A DNA stretch of 64,000 nucleotides from Flexivirga oryzae (GTDB lineage: Bacteria > Actinomycetota > Actinomycetes > Actinomycetales > Dermatophilaceae): NCBI RefSeq assembly GCF_014190805.1, contig NZ_JACHVQ010000001.1:806001-870000 (forward strand), in the 5' to 3' direction. Positions within the stretch are counted from its first letter, which is position 1, and every line of letters starts with the position of its first letter. The notes below the pieces were generated by a model. That model ran no database searches, was not told where the DNA came from, and was given only the letters and a program-made list of their open reading frames with translations. Of this stretch, positions 1 through 8,044 are shown one piece after another. A program made the translations under genes and the position numbers.

Positions 1-399
1 GCGGTCGCCGTGGCCGTGCGCGACTACGGCGTCGGTCTGCGGCCCGGCGACGCCGACCAGGTCTTCAACCGGTTCTGGCGGGCCGACCCGGCGCGTGCCC
101 GCACCACCGGTGGCACCGGCCTCGGCCTGTCGATCTCGCTGGAGGACGCCCGGCTGCACGACGGCTGGCTGCAGGCCTGGGGTGAGCCGGGCAACGGCGC
201 CTGTTTCCGGCTCACCCTGCCGGTCCGGGCCGGGCAGCCGATCGTCCGATCACCCGTCACGCTCGCGCCGGACGACTCCAGCGTCGGCCTCGCGATGCCG
301 AAGGGCAACAGCCTGACCATCGGCACCCGCGCCGCCGGTGCCTCGCCCGCCCCGACGCCGCCGCCCACACCGACCAAGGGGCCGGGAGGCGGCCGATGA
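1..399 (+). CDS. mtrB: MtrB-type sensor histidine kinase, C-terminal end (partial, runs in from the left edge)
   Basis: Only the last 132 codons are in the window. They hold the end of a HATPase ATP-binding domain: the G1-like segment around DYGVGL, an F-box-like stretch VFNRFWRADP, and the G2 box GGTGLGLSI, followed by EAWGEP-like sequence typical of MtrB and a Pro/Thr-rich tail. MtrB is the membrane sensor that phosphorylates MtrA and controls cell-wall and division genes in actinobacteria. The stop codon overlaps the lpqB start (ATGA at 396-399), so the two are translationally coupled, which is the standard mtrA-mtrB-lpqB arrangement. The sensor domain, HAMP and catalytic His lie outside the window. 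The identification is firm because of the lpqB neighbour. Confidence 0.93.
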   Translation, partial: AVAVAVRDYGVGLRPGDADQVFNRFWRADPARARTTGGTGLGLSISLEDARLHDGWLQAWGEPGNGACFRLTLPVRAGQPIVRSPVTLAPDDSSVGLAMPKGNSLTIGTRAAGASPAPTPPPTPTKGPGGGR

Positions 400-2204
400 G
401 GCGGTGCCGGGCGCTCGCCGGGAGCCTGCTGACCATCACCGTGCTGGCGGTGGCGGGCTGCAGCGGGCTGCCGACCACGAGCGGTGTCCGGGCGGGTCAG
501 GCCATCGACAACCACGCGGCGCCCACCGGCAACATCGAATACCCCGCCCCGGCACCCGGCGCGAGCCCGAAGGACATCGTCTTCGGGTTCCTCGACGCCA
601 CGGCGGGCACCAACCAGAACTACGAGAGGGCCCGCGAATACCTGACCGATGCTGCGAGCAGCTCCTGGCAACCGAGCACCGTGGTCGTGACCACCGGGAC
701 CCGCGACCTGATGGTGTCGGCCAACAACACGCTGACCGTGACGGAGGGTACGGCGGCGGTCCTGGACGCGTCGGCACATCTCACCGAGCAGCCGGAGGGG
801 AAGATCACCTCGGCCGAGTTCAGCCTCACCAAGGTCGGTGGGCAGTGGCGCATCGCGAAGCTGCCCAAGGGTTTCGGCCTGTGGATGAACGAGCAACAGT
901 TCAAGCGCGTCTATCAGCCGCAGGAGATCTACTACCCGGCGGCCAACGGCCACACCCTCGTGCCCGACACGCAGTGGTACACGCAAACGGGTCTGGTCAG
1001 CTCGCTGGCGGCGGCGGTCGTGCGCGGCGGGCCGTCCTGGATGGATGGTATGACGCTGCCGGCGCTGCCCAAGGGCAGCGAACTGGTGAAGGGTTCGTCG
1101 GTCTCGGTCGACAACAACGGCGTCGCCTCGGTCAACCTCAGCGACCAGGTCCTGTCCGCGACAACGGCACAACGCACCGGCCTCTGGGCGAGCATGCTCG
1201 CCACCCTGGAGCAGGTCAGCGAGGTGCGCCGCGTCGTCGTCCTGGTGGACGGCGCACGGCTGCAGACCGCCAACCTGCCGGGCCAGCCCACCTCACCGTC
1301 CGATCTGGACTACACCGCGGTCAGCGGCAACCCCGTGCAACTGGTCGCCCGCACCAGCGTCAGCCACCTGCAGTGGACCGACCCCGACGACGCCGGCACG
1401 GACCTGCGCAGCAAGAGCCGGTCCAAGACCCAGCCCAGCCTGCCGGTGCTCGACCGCAACTGGTACCGGCTCGCGGTGTCCGGCGAGGGCACCCAGGTAG
1501 CGGCCGTCGACGGCGCCAACAGCACACTGGGTCGGTGGGTCGGTGGGCGGCTGACCAAGGTCAGCGGGTTCGGCACCGGCCTGGTCACCCCAAGTTTCAG
1601 CTCGGCGCGGACCACGACCGGCAGCCCGATGAACGAGCTGTGGGTCGCCGGGCAGTCCGTCGCCAAGGACAGCAGCGGAGCGTCGACCAGCGGCACGATC
1701 TGGGTGCTCGACGCCGACCTGCCCGTGTCGGACGCGCAGCCGCAGCCGGTGAGCGCGTCGTGGTTGCGCGATATGACGATTCGCGCCATCCGCGTCTCGC
1801 CCGACGGCGAGCGCATCGCGGTCGCCGCGCAGACGGACGCGGGCTCGTCCAGGGTCTACGTCGCCGGGATCGTCCGTGACAAGAAGGGTCACGCGCAGTC
1901 CCTCACCAGCCCGTTGCGTGTCGCACCGAGGGTCACCGACGTGCTCGACGTGGGCTGGCTCGACTACGTGACGCTCGCGGTCCTCAGCCGCGCGGGGGAC
2001 TACCGGGTGCAGCCGATCACCGTGCCGATCGGCGGGCTGAGCACCAGCCTCGGTGACGCACCCGGGGGAGAGCACCTGATCGCCACCGGCGCGGGTGCCA
2101 ACAGCATGTATGTCGAGACCGGCGACGACACCGTCCTGACCAAGGTCGGCGCGACCTGGCAGAAGATCGACGGCATCACCGCGATCGTCGCGTCCGGCAC
2201 CTGA
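396..2204 (+). CDS. lpqB: LpqB family lipoprotein
   Basis: 602 aa. The N-terminus is basic and hydrophobic and ends in the lipobox VAGC, so the protein is lipidated at the Cys and anchored outside the membrane. A GerMN-type domain follows in roughly residues 190-300 (region around the DGMTLPALPKG segment), and the remainder is the LpqB beta-propeller domain (repeats such as LRDMTIRAIRVSPDGERIAVA). In actinobacteria LpqB interacts with the extracellular part of MtrB and modulates MtrA phosphorylation. The start ATG overlaps the mtrB stop by 4 bases. Length and domain order are normal for the family. Confidence 0.93.
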   Translation: MRRCRALAGSLLTITVLAVAGCSGLPTTSGVRAGQAIDNHAAPTGNIEYPAPAPGASPKDIVFGFLDATAGTNQNYERAREYLTDAASSSWQPSTVVVTTGTRDLMVSANNTLTVTEGTAAVLDASAHLTEQPEGKITSAEFSLTKVGGQWRIAKLPKGFGLWMNEQQFKRVYQPQEIYYPAANGHTLVPDTQWYTQTGLVSSLAAAVVRGGPSWMDGMTLPALPKGSELVKGSSVSVDNNGVASVNLSDQVLSATTAQRTGLWASMLATLEQVSEVRRVVVLVDGARLQTANLPGQPTSPSDLDYTAVSGNPVQLVARTSVSHLQWTDPDDAGTDLRSKSRSKTQPSLPVLDRNWYRLAVSGEGTQVAAVDGANSTLGRWVGGRLTKVSGFGTGLVTPSFSSARTTTGSPMNELWVAGQSVAKDSSGASTSGTIWVLDADLPVSDAQPQPVSASWLRDMTIRAIRVSPDGERIAVAAQTDAGSSRVYVAGIVRDKKGHAQSLTSPLRVAPRVTDVLDVGWLDYVTLAVLSRAGDYRVQPITVPIGGLSTSLGDAPGGEHLIATGAGANSMYVETGDDTVLTKVGATWQKIDGITAIVASGT

Positions 2205-2224
2205 CTCGTCCACATCCCCATCGC

Positions 2225-2240
2225 GGACGGCGAGCCGTCC
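2225..2240 (+). terminator. Short GC hairpin between lpqB and comF
   Basis: GGACGG and CCGTCC flank a 4-base loop 20 nt after the lpqB stop. No T-run follows, so it would be an attenuating or I-shaped structure at most. It separates the mtrB-lpqB unit from comF, which starts 20 nt further on. Confidence 0.3.
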
Positions 2241-2260
2241 ACGAGCGCGGGTGTGGTGGG

Positions 2261-3052
2261 GTGCGGCGCTGCCGGCGCGGCGCCGATACTTCGCTGGTGC
2301 TCGGTGTCCCCGTCCCCGCGCTGCAGGCTGCCTGTGACCTCGCGCTGCCGCGCTGCTGCGCCGGCTGCGGGGCCACCGGCCACGCCCTGTGTGCGCAGTG
2401 CCGAGCCACGGTCCACCGGGCCGGCGCCGCTGCCCCGTTCGCCGCGATCCCGCAGCCGTGCCCGCCGGGCTTCCCGACGACCTGGTCACAGGTGCCGTAT
2501 GACGGAACGGTGGCCGAGTTGCTGCGGGCGTTCAAGGACTCCGGGCGGCGCAATGTCGGGCCGTGGCTCGGTGGCCTGCTCCGCTGCGCGCTCGCCGGTC
2601 TGGTCGCGCACCACGACGGCTGCCGGGAGGCGCTCGTCGCCGGGGAGCAGGTGCTGCTGTGCCCGATGCCGAGCCGTGCTGCCTCGATCCGGGAGCGGGG
2701 GCGCGAGCCCGCGGTCGAGTTGGCGCGGCATGCTGCGCGTGGAACCCGCGCGGTCGTCGTGCACAAACTGCTGCGGGTGACCGGGCACGGCAGGGACCAG
2801 GCCGGGCTCGGAGCTGCCGAGCGCTCGGTCAACGTGCTCGGCACGATGCGTCCTACGGCGGCCGGCCGGCGGCTGGTCGAAGGGCGGGTCTGTGTCGTGC
2901 TGGACGACATCGTCACCACCGGTTCGTCGCTGGCCGAAGCTCGAACGGCGTTGGTAGCGGCGGGAGCCCGGTGTGTCGCGGCAGCGACCGTCGCGGCGAC
3001 GCAGCGCCATACTCCGACCCACCCGTTTACGCGTGCGGGGTCGGTGGTTTAA
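2261..3052 (+). CDS. comF: ComF family phosphoribosyltransferase-like protein
   Basis: 263 aa from a GTG start. The N-terminal region has the cysteine cluster of ComF proteins (CCAGCG...CAQC), probably a zinc ribbon. The C-terminal half is a type I PRTase fold with the PRPP-binding motif VCVVLDDIVTTGSS at about residues 210-223, and the upstream segment LLCPMPSRAASIRERGREPAVELA is the usual ComF core. ComF is a competence-associated protein in Bacillus; in actinobacteria its role is unclear. The neighbours lpqB and hpf match the mycobacterial order. GTG 2261 was chosen because it follows a GGTGGGG stretch and gives the expected length. Confidence 0.85.
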   Translation: MRRCRRGADTSLVLGVPVPALQAACDLALPRCCAGCGATGHALCAQCRATVHRAGAAAPFAAIPQPCPPGFPTTWSQVPYDGTVAELLRAFKDSGRRNVGPWLGGLLRCALAGLVAHHDGCREALVAGEQVLLCPMPSRAASIRERGREPAVELARHAARGTRAVVVHKLLRVTGHGRDQAGLGAAERSVNVLGTMRPTAAGRRLVEGRVCVVLDDIVTTGSSLAEARTALVAAGARCVAAATVAATQRHTPTHPFTRAGSVV

Positions 3053-3190
3053 CGTCTGTGCATGGAGCACATGGTGCGTTCAACCCCGTGCCACGGACTG
3101 CTCCGCCCGCCCTCCTGGAGGAGGTGGTCGAGCGGCCCATGAGGGATGCCGTCCCGCCTCACGCCATGCAGTCGAGACCAGGAGTGCACC

Positions 3191-3832
3191 ATGGAGATCA
3201 CCGTTACCGGACGTCATGTCACGGTTCCCGAGCGCTTTCGTCGGCACATCGAGGACAAGCTGAGCAAGGTTCCTCAGCTGGACCCACGGGTCAGTCGCTG
3301 CGATGTCGTTGTCACGCACGAGGCCAACCCGCGGCAGGCCAAGGAAGCGGAACGCATAGAGATCACCTGTCACGCCAAGAGGTCGGTGATCCGCGCGGAG
3401 GCGAGCGCGGACGACGTCTACGGCGCACTCGACGTAGCAATGACCCGGCTCGGAGAGCGGTTGCGCCGCGTCAACGACAAGCGCCGGGTCCACCGCGGCA
3501 GGAAGCAGCCGAAGTCGGTGCACGACGCCACCTCGGCCATCACCGTGCCACCGGAGGAACAACCGGTCGCGGAGACTCCGCTGCCGGCACACATCGCCAA
3601 GGTCGGCGGTGACGAGGACTGCCCCATCCAGCTGCGGGAGAAGGTCCACGCCAGTGCACCGATGGGGGTCGACCAGGCCCTCAACGAGATGGAGTTGGTC
3701 GGACACGACTTCTACCTCTACCAGGACGCCGAGACCGGCAAACCGAGCGTGGTCTATCGTCGGCGTGGCTGGTCCTACGGCGTCATCCAACTCGACGTGG
3801 TGGACGAGGCACCCGCAGCAAGCACCGCATGA
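3191..3832 (+). CDS. hpf: Long-form ribosome hibernation promoting factor (HPF/RaiA)
   Basis: 213 aa. The N-terminal S30AE domain (residues 1-105, MEITVTGRHVTVPERFRRHIEDKLSKV...) binds the 30S decoding region, and the C-terminal domain (about 155-210, ending in YQDAETGKPSVVYRRRGWSYGVIQL) mediates 100S ribosome dimerisation in long-form HPFs. The ATG at 3191 follows the AGGAG of ccaggagtgcacc and matches the normal HPF N-terminus; in-frame codons further upstream do not. The protein acts on ribosomes in stationary phase or stress. The 138-nt leader before it contains a small CCTCC/GGAGG hairpin (3111-3124) of unknown relevance. Confidence 0.93.
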   Translation: MEITVTGRHVTVPERFRRHIEDKLSKVPQLDPRVSRCDVVVTHEANPRQAKEAERIEITCHAKRSVIRAEASADDVYGALDVAMTRLGERLRRVNDKRRVHRGRKQPKSVHDATSAITVPPEEQPVAETPLPAHIAKVGGDEDCPIQLREKVHASAPMGVDQALNEMELVGHDFYLYQDAETGKPSVVYRRRGWSYGVIQLDVVDEAPAASTA

Positions 3833-3841
3833 TGGCCACCC

Positions 3842-4582
3842 GTGACTGAGATCTCCGAGCAGCGCAGCGGGGCCGGTGAATCACCGGCCCCGCTGCCTGC
3901 GCGTGCCGAGCCGATCCGGGTCCTGCTCGCCGATGACTACGAGATCTACCGGCACGGGCTGCGGATGATCCTCGAGCTCGAGGACGACATCGTGGTCGTC
4001 GGCCAGACATCAACCGCGCAACAGGCGATGCAGGTGGCGACCGAGCTGCAGCCCGACGTGGTCGTGCTGGACATCTACTTCCCGGACGGCAGCGGCATCG
4101 CGGTCTGCCGGGAGATCACGCAGCGGCTGCCCACCGCCCGGGTGCTGATCCTGAGTGCGTCGGAGGACGACTCGGACCTGGTCGAGGCGATCAAGGCCGG
4201 CGCGACGGGTTACCTGCTCAAGGACATCGCACCCGACCAGCTCGCCGTGTCCATCCGGGCGACCGCGCTGGGCCAGCCGCAGGTGTCGCCCGCGCTGGCA
4301 GCCACCCTGATGGGTGAGCTGTCCGCGGTGGTCCGTGGCGCGCCCGCGCGGGAGTCCGGGCAGGTGACCGAGCTGACCGACCGGGAGCGGGAAGTGCTCG
4401 GACTGGTCGCCCGGGGCTGGTCGAACCGTAAGGTCGCCGAGGAGCTCTTCATCGCCGAGAACACCGTCAAGAACCACGTGCGCAACATACTCGACAAGCT
4501 GCACCTGGGCAGCCGCACCGAGGCCGCGATGTATGCCGTGCGCGGTGGCCTGATCGACGACCCGGCGCACGACACCCACTGA
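3842..4582 (+). CDS. NarL/FixJ family response regulator
   Basis: 246 aa from GTG 3842. The receiver domain spans residues 25-145, with the acidic pocket DD near residues 32-33, the phosphoacceptor Asp77 in VVVLDIYFPDGSGI, and the conserved Lys in GYLLKD. A LuxR-type HTH follows at about 180-240 (LTDREREVLGLVARGWSNRKVAEELFIAENTVKNHVRNILDKL). It is a DNA-binding regulator activated by phosphorylation. No cognate histidine kinase lies next to it, so its input is unknown. It starts 9 nt after the hpf stop and is probably co-transcribed with it. It converges with the GNAT genes, the two stops being 6 nt apart. Confidence 0.88.
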   Translation: MTEISEQRSGAGESPAPLPARAEPIRVLLADDYEIYRHGLRMILELEDDIVVVGQTSTAQQAMQVATELQPDVVVLDIYFPDGSGIAVCREITQRLPTARVLILSASEDDSDLVEAIKAGATGYLLKDIAPDQLAVSIRATALGQPQVSPALAATLMGELSAVVRGAPARESGQVTELTDREREVLGLVARGWSNRKVAEELFIAENTVKNHVRNILDKLHLGSRTEAAMYAVRGGLIDDPAHDTH

Positions 4583-4588
4583 GCCGAC

Positions 4589-6286
4589 TCAACCGGCCTG
4601 CGGGGCGAGGCACTCGTAGAGCAGCAGGTCCACCACGGACCCGTCGCCGAGCACCTCCGCCGCGTGCGCCGTGCCGTACTGCACGAATCCCGCACCGAGC
4701 GCCGCCCGCTGGGACGGGTGGTTGCCGTCGGCCACACCGAGGTGCAGGCGCCGCAGGCCGAGACCCCCGGTGGCCGGTGACATGAAGGCGTAGTTGCGCA
4801 CGGTGTCCAGGGCGGCACGCGTCAGGCCGCGCCCCCGCGCCTCGGTGGCCAGCCAGTAGCCGACCTCGGCGTTGCCCTCGGTGAAGTTCTGCAACCCGAT
4901 GACGCCGTGGAAGTCGTCGCTTCCCGCGGGACAGATCACCCACCAGCTGCCGTGCGAGGCAAGGTCGACGTGCCGCTTGCGGGCGACGTACGACGCTGCC
5001 CGCCCGGCCAGGTCGTCGCTCGGTGTCGACAACCAGTGCCGGACCTGCGGATCGGCGAACGTCGCGGCGATCGACTCGGCGTCGGCACGACGCAACGGCC
5101 GCAGGCGAATCGCCGGGAAGTCGAGCACCGGTGGGTCGACCGCACGTTGTGCCTCGCGGTCGTCGCTCGCCAGCAGTTCGAAGTAGGCGCCGTCGGTGAT
5201 GCGCCCGTCCGCGGCGGTGTAGGCCTGCCGGTCCTCGCCCCACTTGCGGAACCCCGCGCCGCGCAGCGCGGACTGCGACGCGACGTTGTCCAGGTCGGTC
5301 TCGGCGTACAGCCTCGTCAGCCCGAGCCCGCCCCGCTGCTGCGCCGAGAACGAATGGGAGACAACCGCTTCGACCGCCGCGGACAACAGGCCACGCCCTC
5401 TGCCGGCGGGCAGCAGCCAGTACCCGACCTCGGCGGAGGTCGCCGTCCCCTCGCCGATGTTGAAGACCGTGATGCTCCCGAGCGGGGCGTCCGTCTCCGT
5501 GTCGGCGATGCACCAGGGCACCGCGGTCGCTTCGTCCACCAAGTACCGCTGCCGCTCCAGCCAGCCGGCGTAGGACGCCTTGGTGAGTTGGGAGGGGGCG
5601 GGCAGATACTGCCGGGCCAACTCGTCCGGTTCGTCGGGGAGCAGGTCGGCGTCGTCGTCGCGCCAGGCCCGGAGCCGGATCCCGTCCAGCTCGATCGTGG
5701 GCACATGGAGGGGTGAGATTCGTTGACTGTCAACGTCATCCGTCGCGAGCAATTCCCAGTTGAGTGCGTCCGACGATGGCCCGCCGGGGTGCGCGAGCAC
5801 GGATCGCTCGATGCCCCACATGCGGAATCCGGCGCGACGCAGCACGCGTGCTGACGCGAGGTTGGCGGCGTTGGTGCCGGCCTGCAGCCGGTGCAGACCC
5901 AGACCGCCCGCGGCGCGGGGCGCGAAGGCGTGCTGCCGCACCGCCTCGACCGTCTCCGCCATCACGCCGCGCCCGCGGGCGTGCGGGTAGAGCCAGTAGC
6001 CGAGCTCGCCGCTGCCGCGGGTGAATTCCTGGTCCAGGCGTGCCAATCTGACGTAACCGAGTGGCTCGTCGGACCCGGCGTCGGCGATGCACCAATAGAG
6101 GGCCGCCCCGGACTCCATGCACTCCCGTCGGTCACGCAGCCACTGGTCATAGGTGCCCGGCGTCGGTTGCATCCTCGTCGCCATCAGGCGGCTCGCCTCG
6201 TCCGGTTCCTGCACAAAGCGCGCGTCGTCGTCCCGCCACGGACGCAGCCGAAGCGACTGTGTCTCCAGCACTTTCGGCACCGTCAC
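4589..6286 (-). CDS. Triple-domain GNAT acetyltransferase
   Basis: 565 aa from a GTG start. It consists of three consecutive GNAT domains of the RimJ/RimL-like type, at about residues 5-185, 195-370 and 385-560. Each repeat begins with an (I/L)RLRP/A-W-R-D-D-type strand, contains GYWL plus the acetyl-CoA loop RGRG (ARGRGVMAE, GRGRGLLSA, ARGRGLTRA), and ends with an AxLRxAGF-like element. All three acetyl-CoA loops look intact. The substrate is unknown. The GTG overlaps the stop of the upstream gene by 4 bases, so the two are translationally coupled. A single chain with three GNAT domains is unusual; most GNAT proteins have one or two. Confidence 0.85.
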   Translation of the reverse strand: MTVPKVLETQSLRLRPWRDDDARFVQEPDEASRLMATRMQPTPGTYDQWLRDRRECMESGAALYWCIADAGSDEPLGYVRLARLDQEFTRGSGELGYWLYPHARGRGVMAETVEAVRQHAFAPRAAGGLGLHRLQAGTNAANLASARVLRRAGFRMWGIERSVLAHPGGPSSDALNWELLATDDVDSQRISPLHVPTIELDGIRLRAWRDDDADLLPDEPDELARQYLPAPSQLTKASYAGWLERQRYLVDEATAVPWCIADTETDAPLGSITVFNIGEGTATSAEVGYWLLPAGRGRGLLSAAVEAVVSHSFSAQQRGGLGLTRLYAETDLDNVASQSALRGAGFRKWGEDRQAYTAADGRITDGAYFELLASDDREAQRAVDPPVLDFPAIRLRPLRRADAESIAATFADPQVRHWLSTPSDDLAGRAASYVARKRHVDLASHGSWWVICPAGSDDFHGVIGLQNFTEGNAEVGYWLATEARGRGLTRAALDTVRNYAFMSPATGGLGLRRLHLGVADGNHPSQRAALGAGFVQYGTAHAAEVLGDGSVVDLLLYECLAPQAG

Positions 6287-7977
6287 GGAGTCTCCTCGCC
6301 GCGGTGCTCGGTGGCCAGGAGCTCGAAGTACGCCGTGTCGGTCGTGCTGCCGTCGTAGGCCGTGAACGAGCCGTGGTCCTGTCCGTACTGCCGGAAACCG
6401 GCTGCTGCCAGCGTCAGCATCGAAGGGTGGTTGCCGTCCACGGTCGCTGCGTCGAGCCGCAGCAGGTCCAGTCCAACGGGTGAGAATGCGTGTTCGACAA
6501 CGGCTTTCAGTGCCTCGCCGGCAACACCGCGACCGCGTGACTCGTCATACAGCCAGTAGCCGACGGTACCGCTGCGCAAGGGGCCGCCAAGACCGCGGAT
6601 GCTGATCGAGCCGAGCGGCCGGTCGGTCTCCCGGTCGGCGATGCACCACCGCACGGAGTTGCCCTTGAGGTCGTCGCGGCGCTCGCGGGCGAGCCAGCTG
6701 CGGTAGGACGCGGCGGGCGGCCGTGGCTCGATGCCCATGAACGCGGCGGCCTGTGCATCGGGCCGGGGCTCGGTGTCCGGCGCGTCGTGTTCGCCCCAGG
6801 CTCGCAGGACGAGCCGCTGGGTGCGCAGCTGCGGCAGGGGTATGGCGACGCGTCGCTGTGCCTCCCGGTCGTCGGTGGCCAGCAGCTCGAACTCGGTCTC
6901 GTCGCTCACGGATCCGTCGTCGTAGGCGGGCAGACCCGTGATCGTGCCGATGGCCCGGAAGCCGCCGCTGCGCAGCACCCGTTGGGACGGGAGGTTCTCG
7001 ATGTCGACGTTCGCGCCGAGACGTCGCAGGCCGAGGCCGCCGTCACCGGCCGGGGCGAAGGCATGGGCGACCACCAGGTCCAGCGCGTCCGCGAGATGTC
7101 CCTGGCCGCGGGCGGACGGCTGCAACCAGTACGCGACCATCGCGCTGCCGCGCACCATTGACAGGTTCATCCGGAAGAGCTGAATGCCGCCCAGGGCGCG
7201 ATCGGTGGCCGCGTCGGCGATGCACCAGACGATCGCCTCGCCACCCGCCATCCGCTCGCGGCGCCCGATCAGCCACTCATCGAAATCGTCTGCCGCCGGG
7301 GCGGATCCGAGCATGAAGCGGGTGAGCCCCTCGTCGAGCGGTTCGTCCGGCGCATCGGCAGCGGTCCAGGGTCGCAACCGGATCCGGCCGCTGCGCAGGG
7401 TAGCCGGCTCCCGCCACGGCAGTTGCGGTTCACGGGGTTCGCCGGCGTGCAGGTGGCCAAACCAGGTGCCGGTCGCCCCGCCGTCGGGGCCGTGATGGGT
7501 CGCGGGCCACATGCCGTCGAGCGTGAAGCCGAGCGCCCACGCCACCCGGCGGGAGGCCCAGTTGCCGCGGGCTGCCCGCCATACCAACGTCCGCAGACCG
7601 AGGGTGTCGAAGGCATGGGCGACCAGTAGCCGGCCGGCCGCGGTGACCACCCCTTTGCCGCGCATGTCGGGATGGGCGCTGTAGCCGATCTCCGAGGTGC
7701 GGGGCGCGCGCGGGTGCAGACTGATGGAGCCGGCCCAGCGCCCGTCCACCTCGATCGCCCACGCGCCCTCGTGCGTCCCGGACTCCCACGTGTCGCGCAC
7801 CTTGCCGAAGAACTCGTGCGCCTGCTCCATGCCGTACGGCGACGGGAGCGGCACGCCCGCCCTCGACCGCGGGTCGTTCGCGAACTCCACGATCCGGGGC
7901 AGGTCGGACTCGCGGTGCGCACGCACGGTCACCACACCATCGGTGAGCACGGGGACGTCGTCGGGGAAGACCGCCAT
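6283..7977 (-). CDS. Triple-domain GNAT acetyltransferase, paralogue of the downstream gene
   Basis: 564 aa from ATG 7977 (MAVFPDD); a TTG four codons upstream is a poorer alternative. It has three GNAT repeats at about residues 8-180, 195-370 and 385-560, with acetyl-CoA loops MRGKGVVTA, ARGQGHLAD and SRGRGVAGE. The second and third repeats share strings with the downstream gene (VWCIADAATDRALG, WCIADRETDRPLGSISI, AYFELLAT), so the pair arose by duplication of a multi-domain unit. It is first in a two-gene operon that is divergent from the iron-box ABC genes; only 67 nt separate the two start codons. The substrate is unknown. Confidence 0.84.
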   Translation of the reverse strand: MAVFPDDVPVLTDGVVTVRAHRESDLPRIVEFANDPRSRAGVPLPSPYGMEQAHEFFGKVRDTWESGTHEGAWAIEVDGRWAGSISLHPRAPRTSEIGYSAHPDMRGKGVVTAAGRLLVAHAFDTLGLRTLVWRAARGNWASRRVAWALGFTLDGMWPATHHGPDGGATGTWFGHLHAGEPREPQLPWREPATLRSGRIRLRPWTAADAPDEPLDEGLTRFMLGSAPAADDFDEWLIGRRERMAGGEAIVWCIADAATDRALGGIQLFRMNLSMVRGSAMVAYWLQPSARGQGHLADALDLVVAHAFAPAGDGGLGLRRLGANVDIENLPSQRVLRSGGFRAIGTITGLPAYDDGSVSDETEFELLATDDREAQRRVAIPLPQLRTQRLVLRAWGEHDAPDTEPRPDAQAAAFMGIEPRPPAASYRSWLARERRDDLKGNSVRWCIADRETDRPLGSISIRGLGGPLRSGTVGYWLYDESRGRGVAGEALKAVVEHAFSPVGLDLLRLDAATVDGNHPSMLTLAAAGFRQYGQDHGSFTAYDGSTTDTAYFELLATEHRGEETP

Positions 7978-8024
7978 GCGTGGCAGCAAACCATGTCGCG
8001 GCCGCCGCTCGCGATCCAGTTACC

Positions 8025-8043
8025 GTAAGTTAGGCTCACCTAA
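8025..8043. promoter_or_regulatory. Putative DtxR/IdeR iron box
   Basis: The 19-bp site contains the palindrome GTTAGGCTCACCTAAC and matches the recalled DtxR/IdeR consensus (TTAGGTTAGGCTAACCTAA) at 16 of 19 positions by my alignment. It ends one base before the ATG of the first ABC gene and contains a TAGGCT hexamer (8031-8036) that could be the -10 of a leaderless transcript. A bound repressor would block that promoter when iron is plentiful. It may also influence the divergent GNAT operon. Confidence 0.75.
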
Positions 8044-8044
8044 C

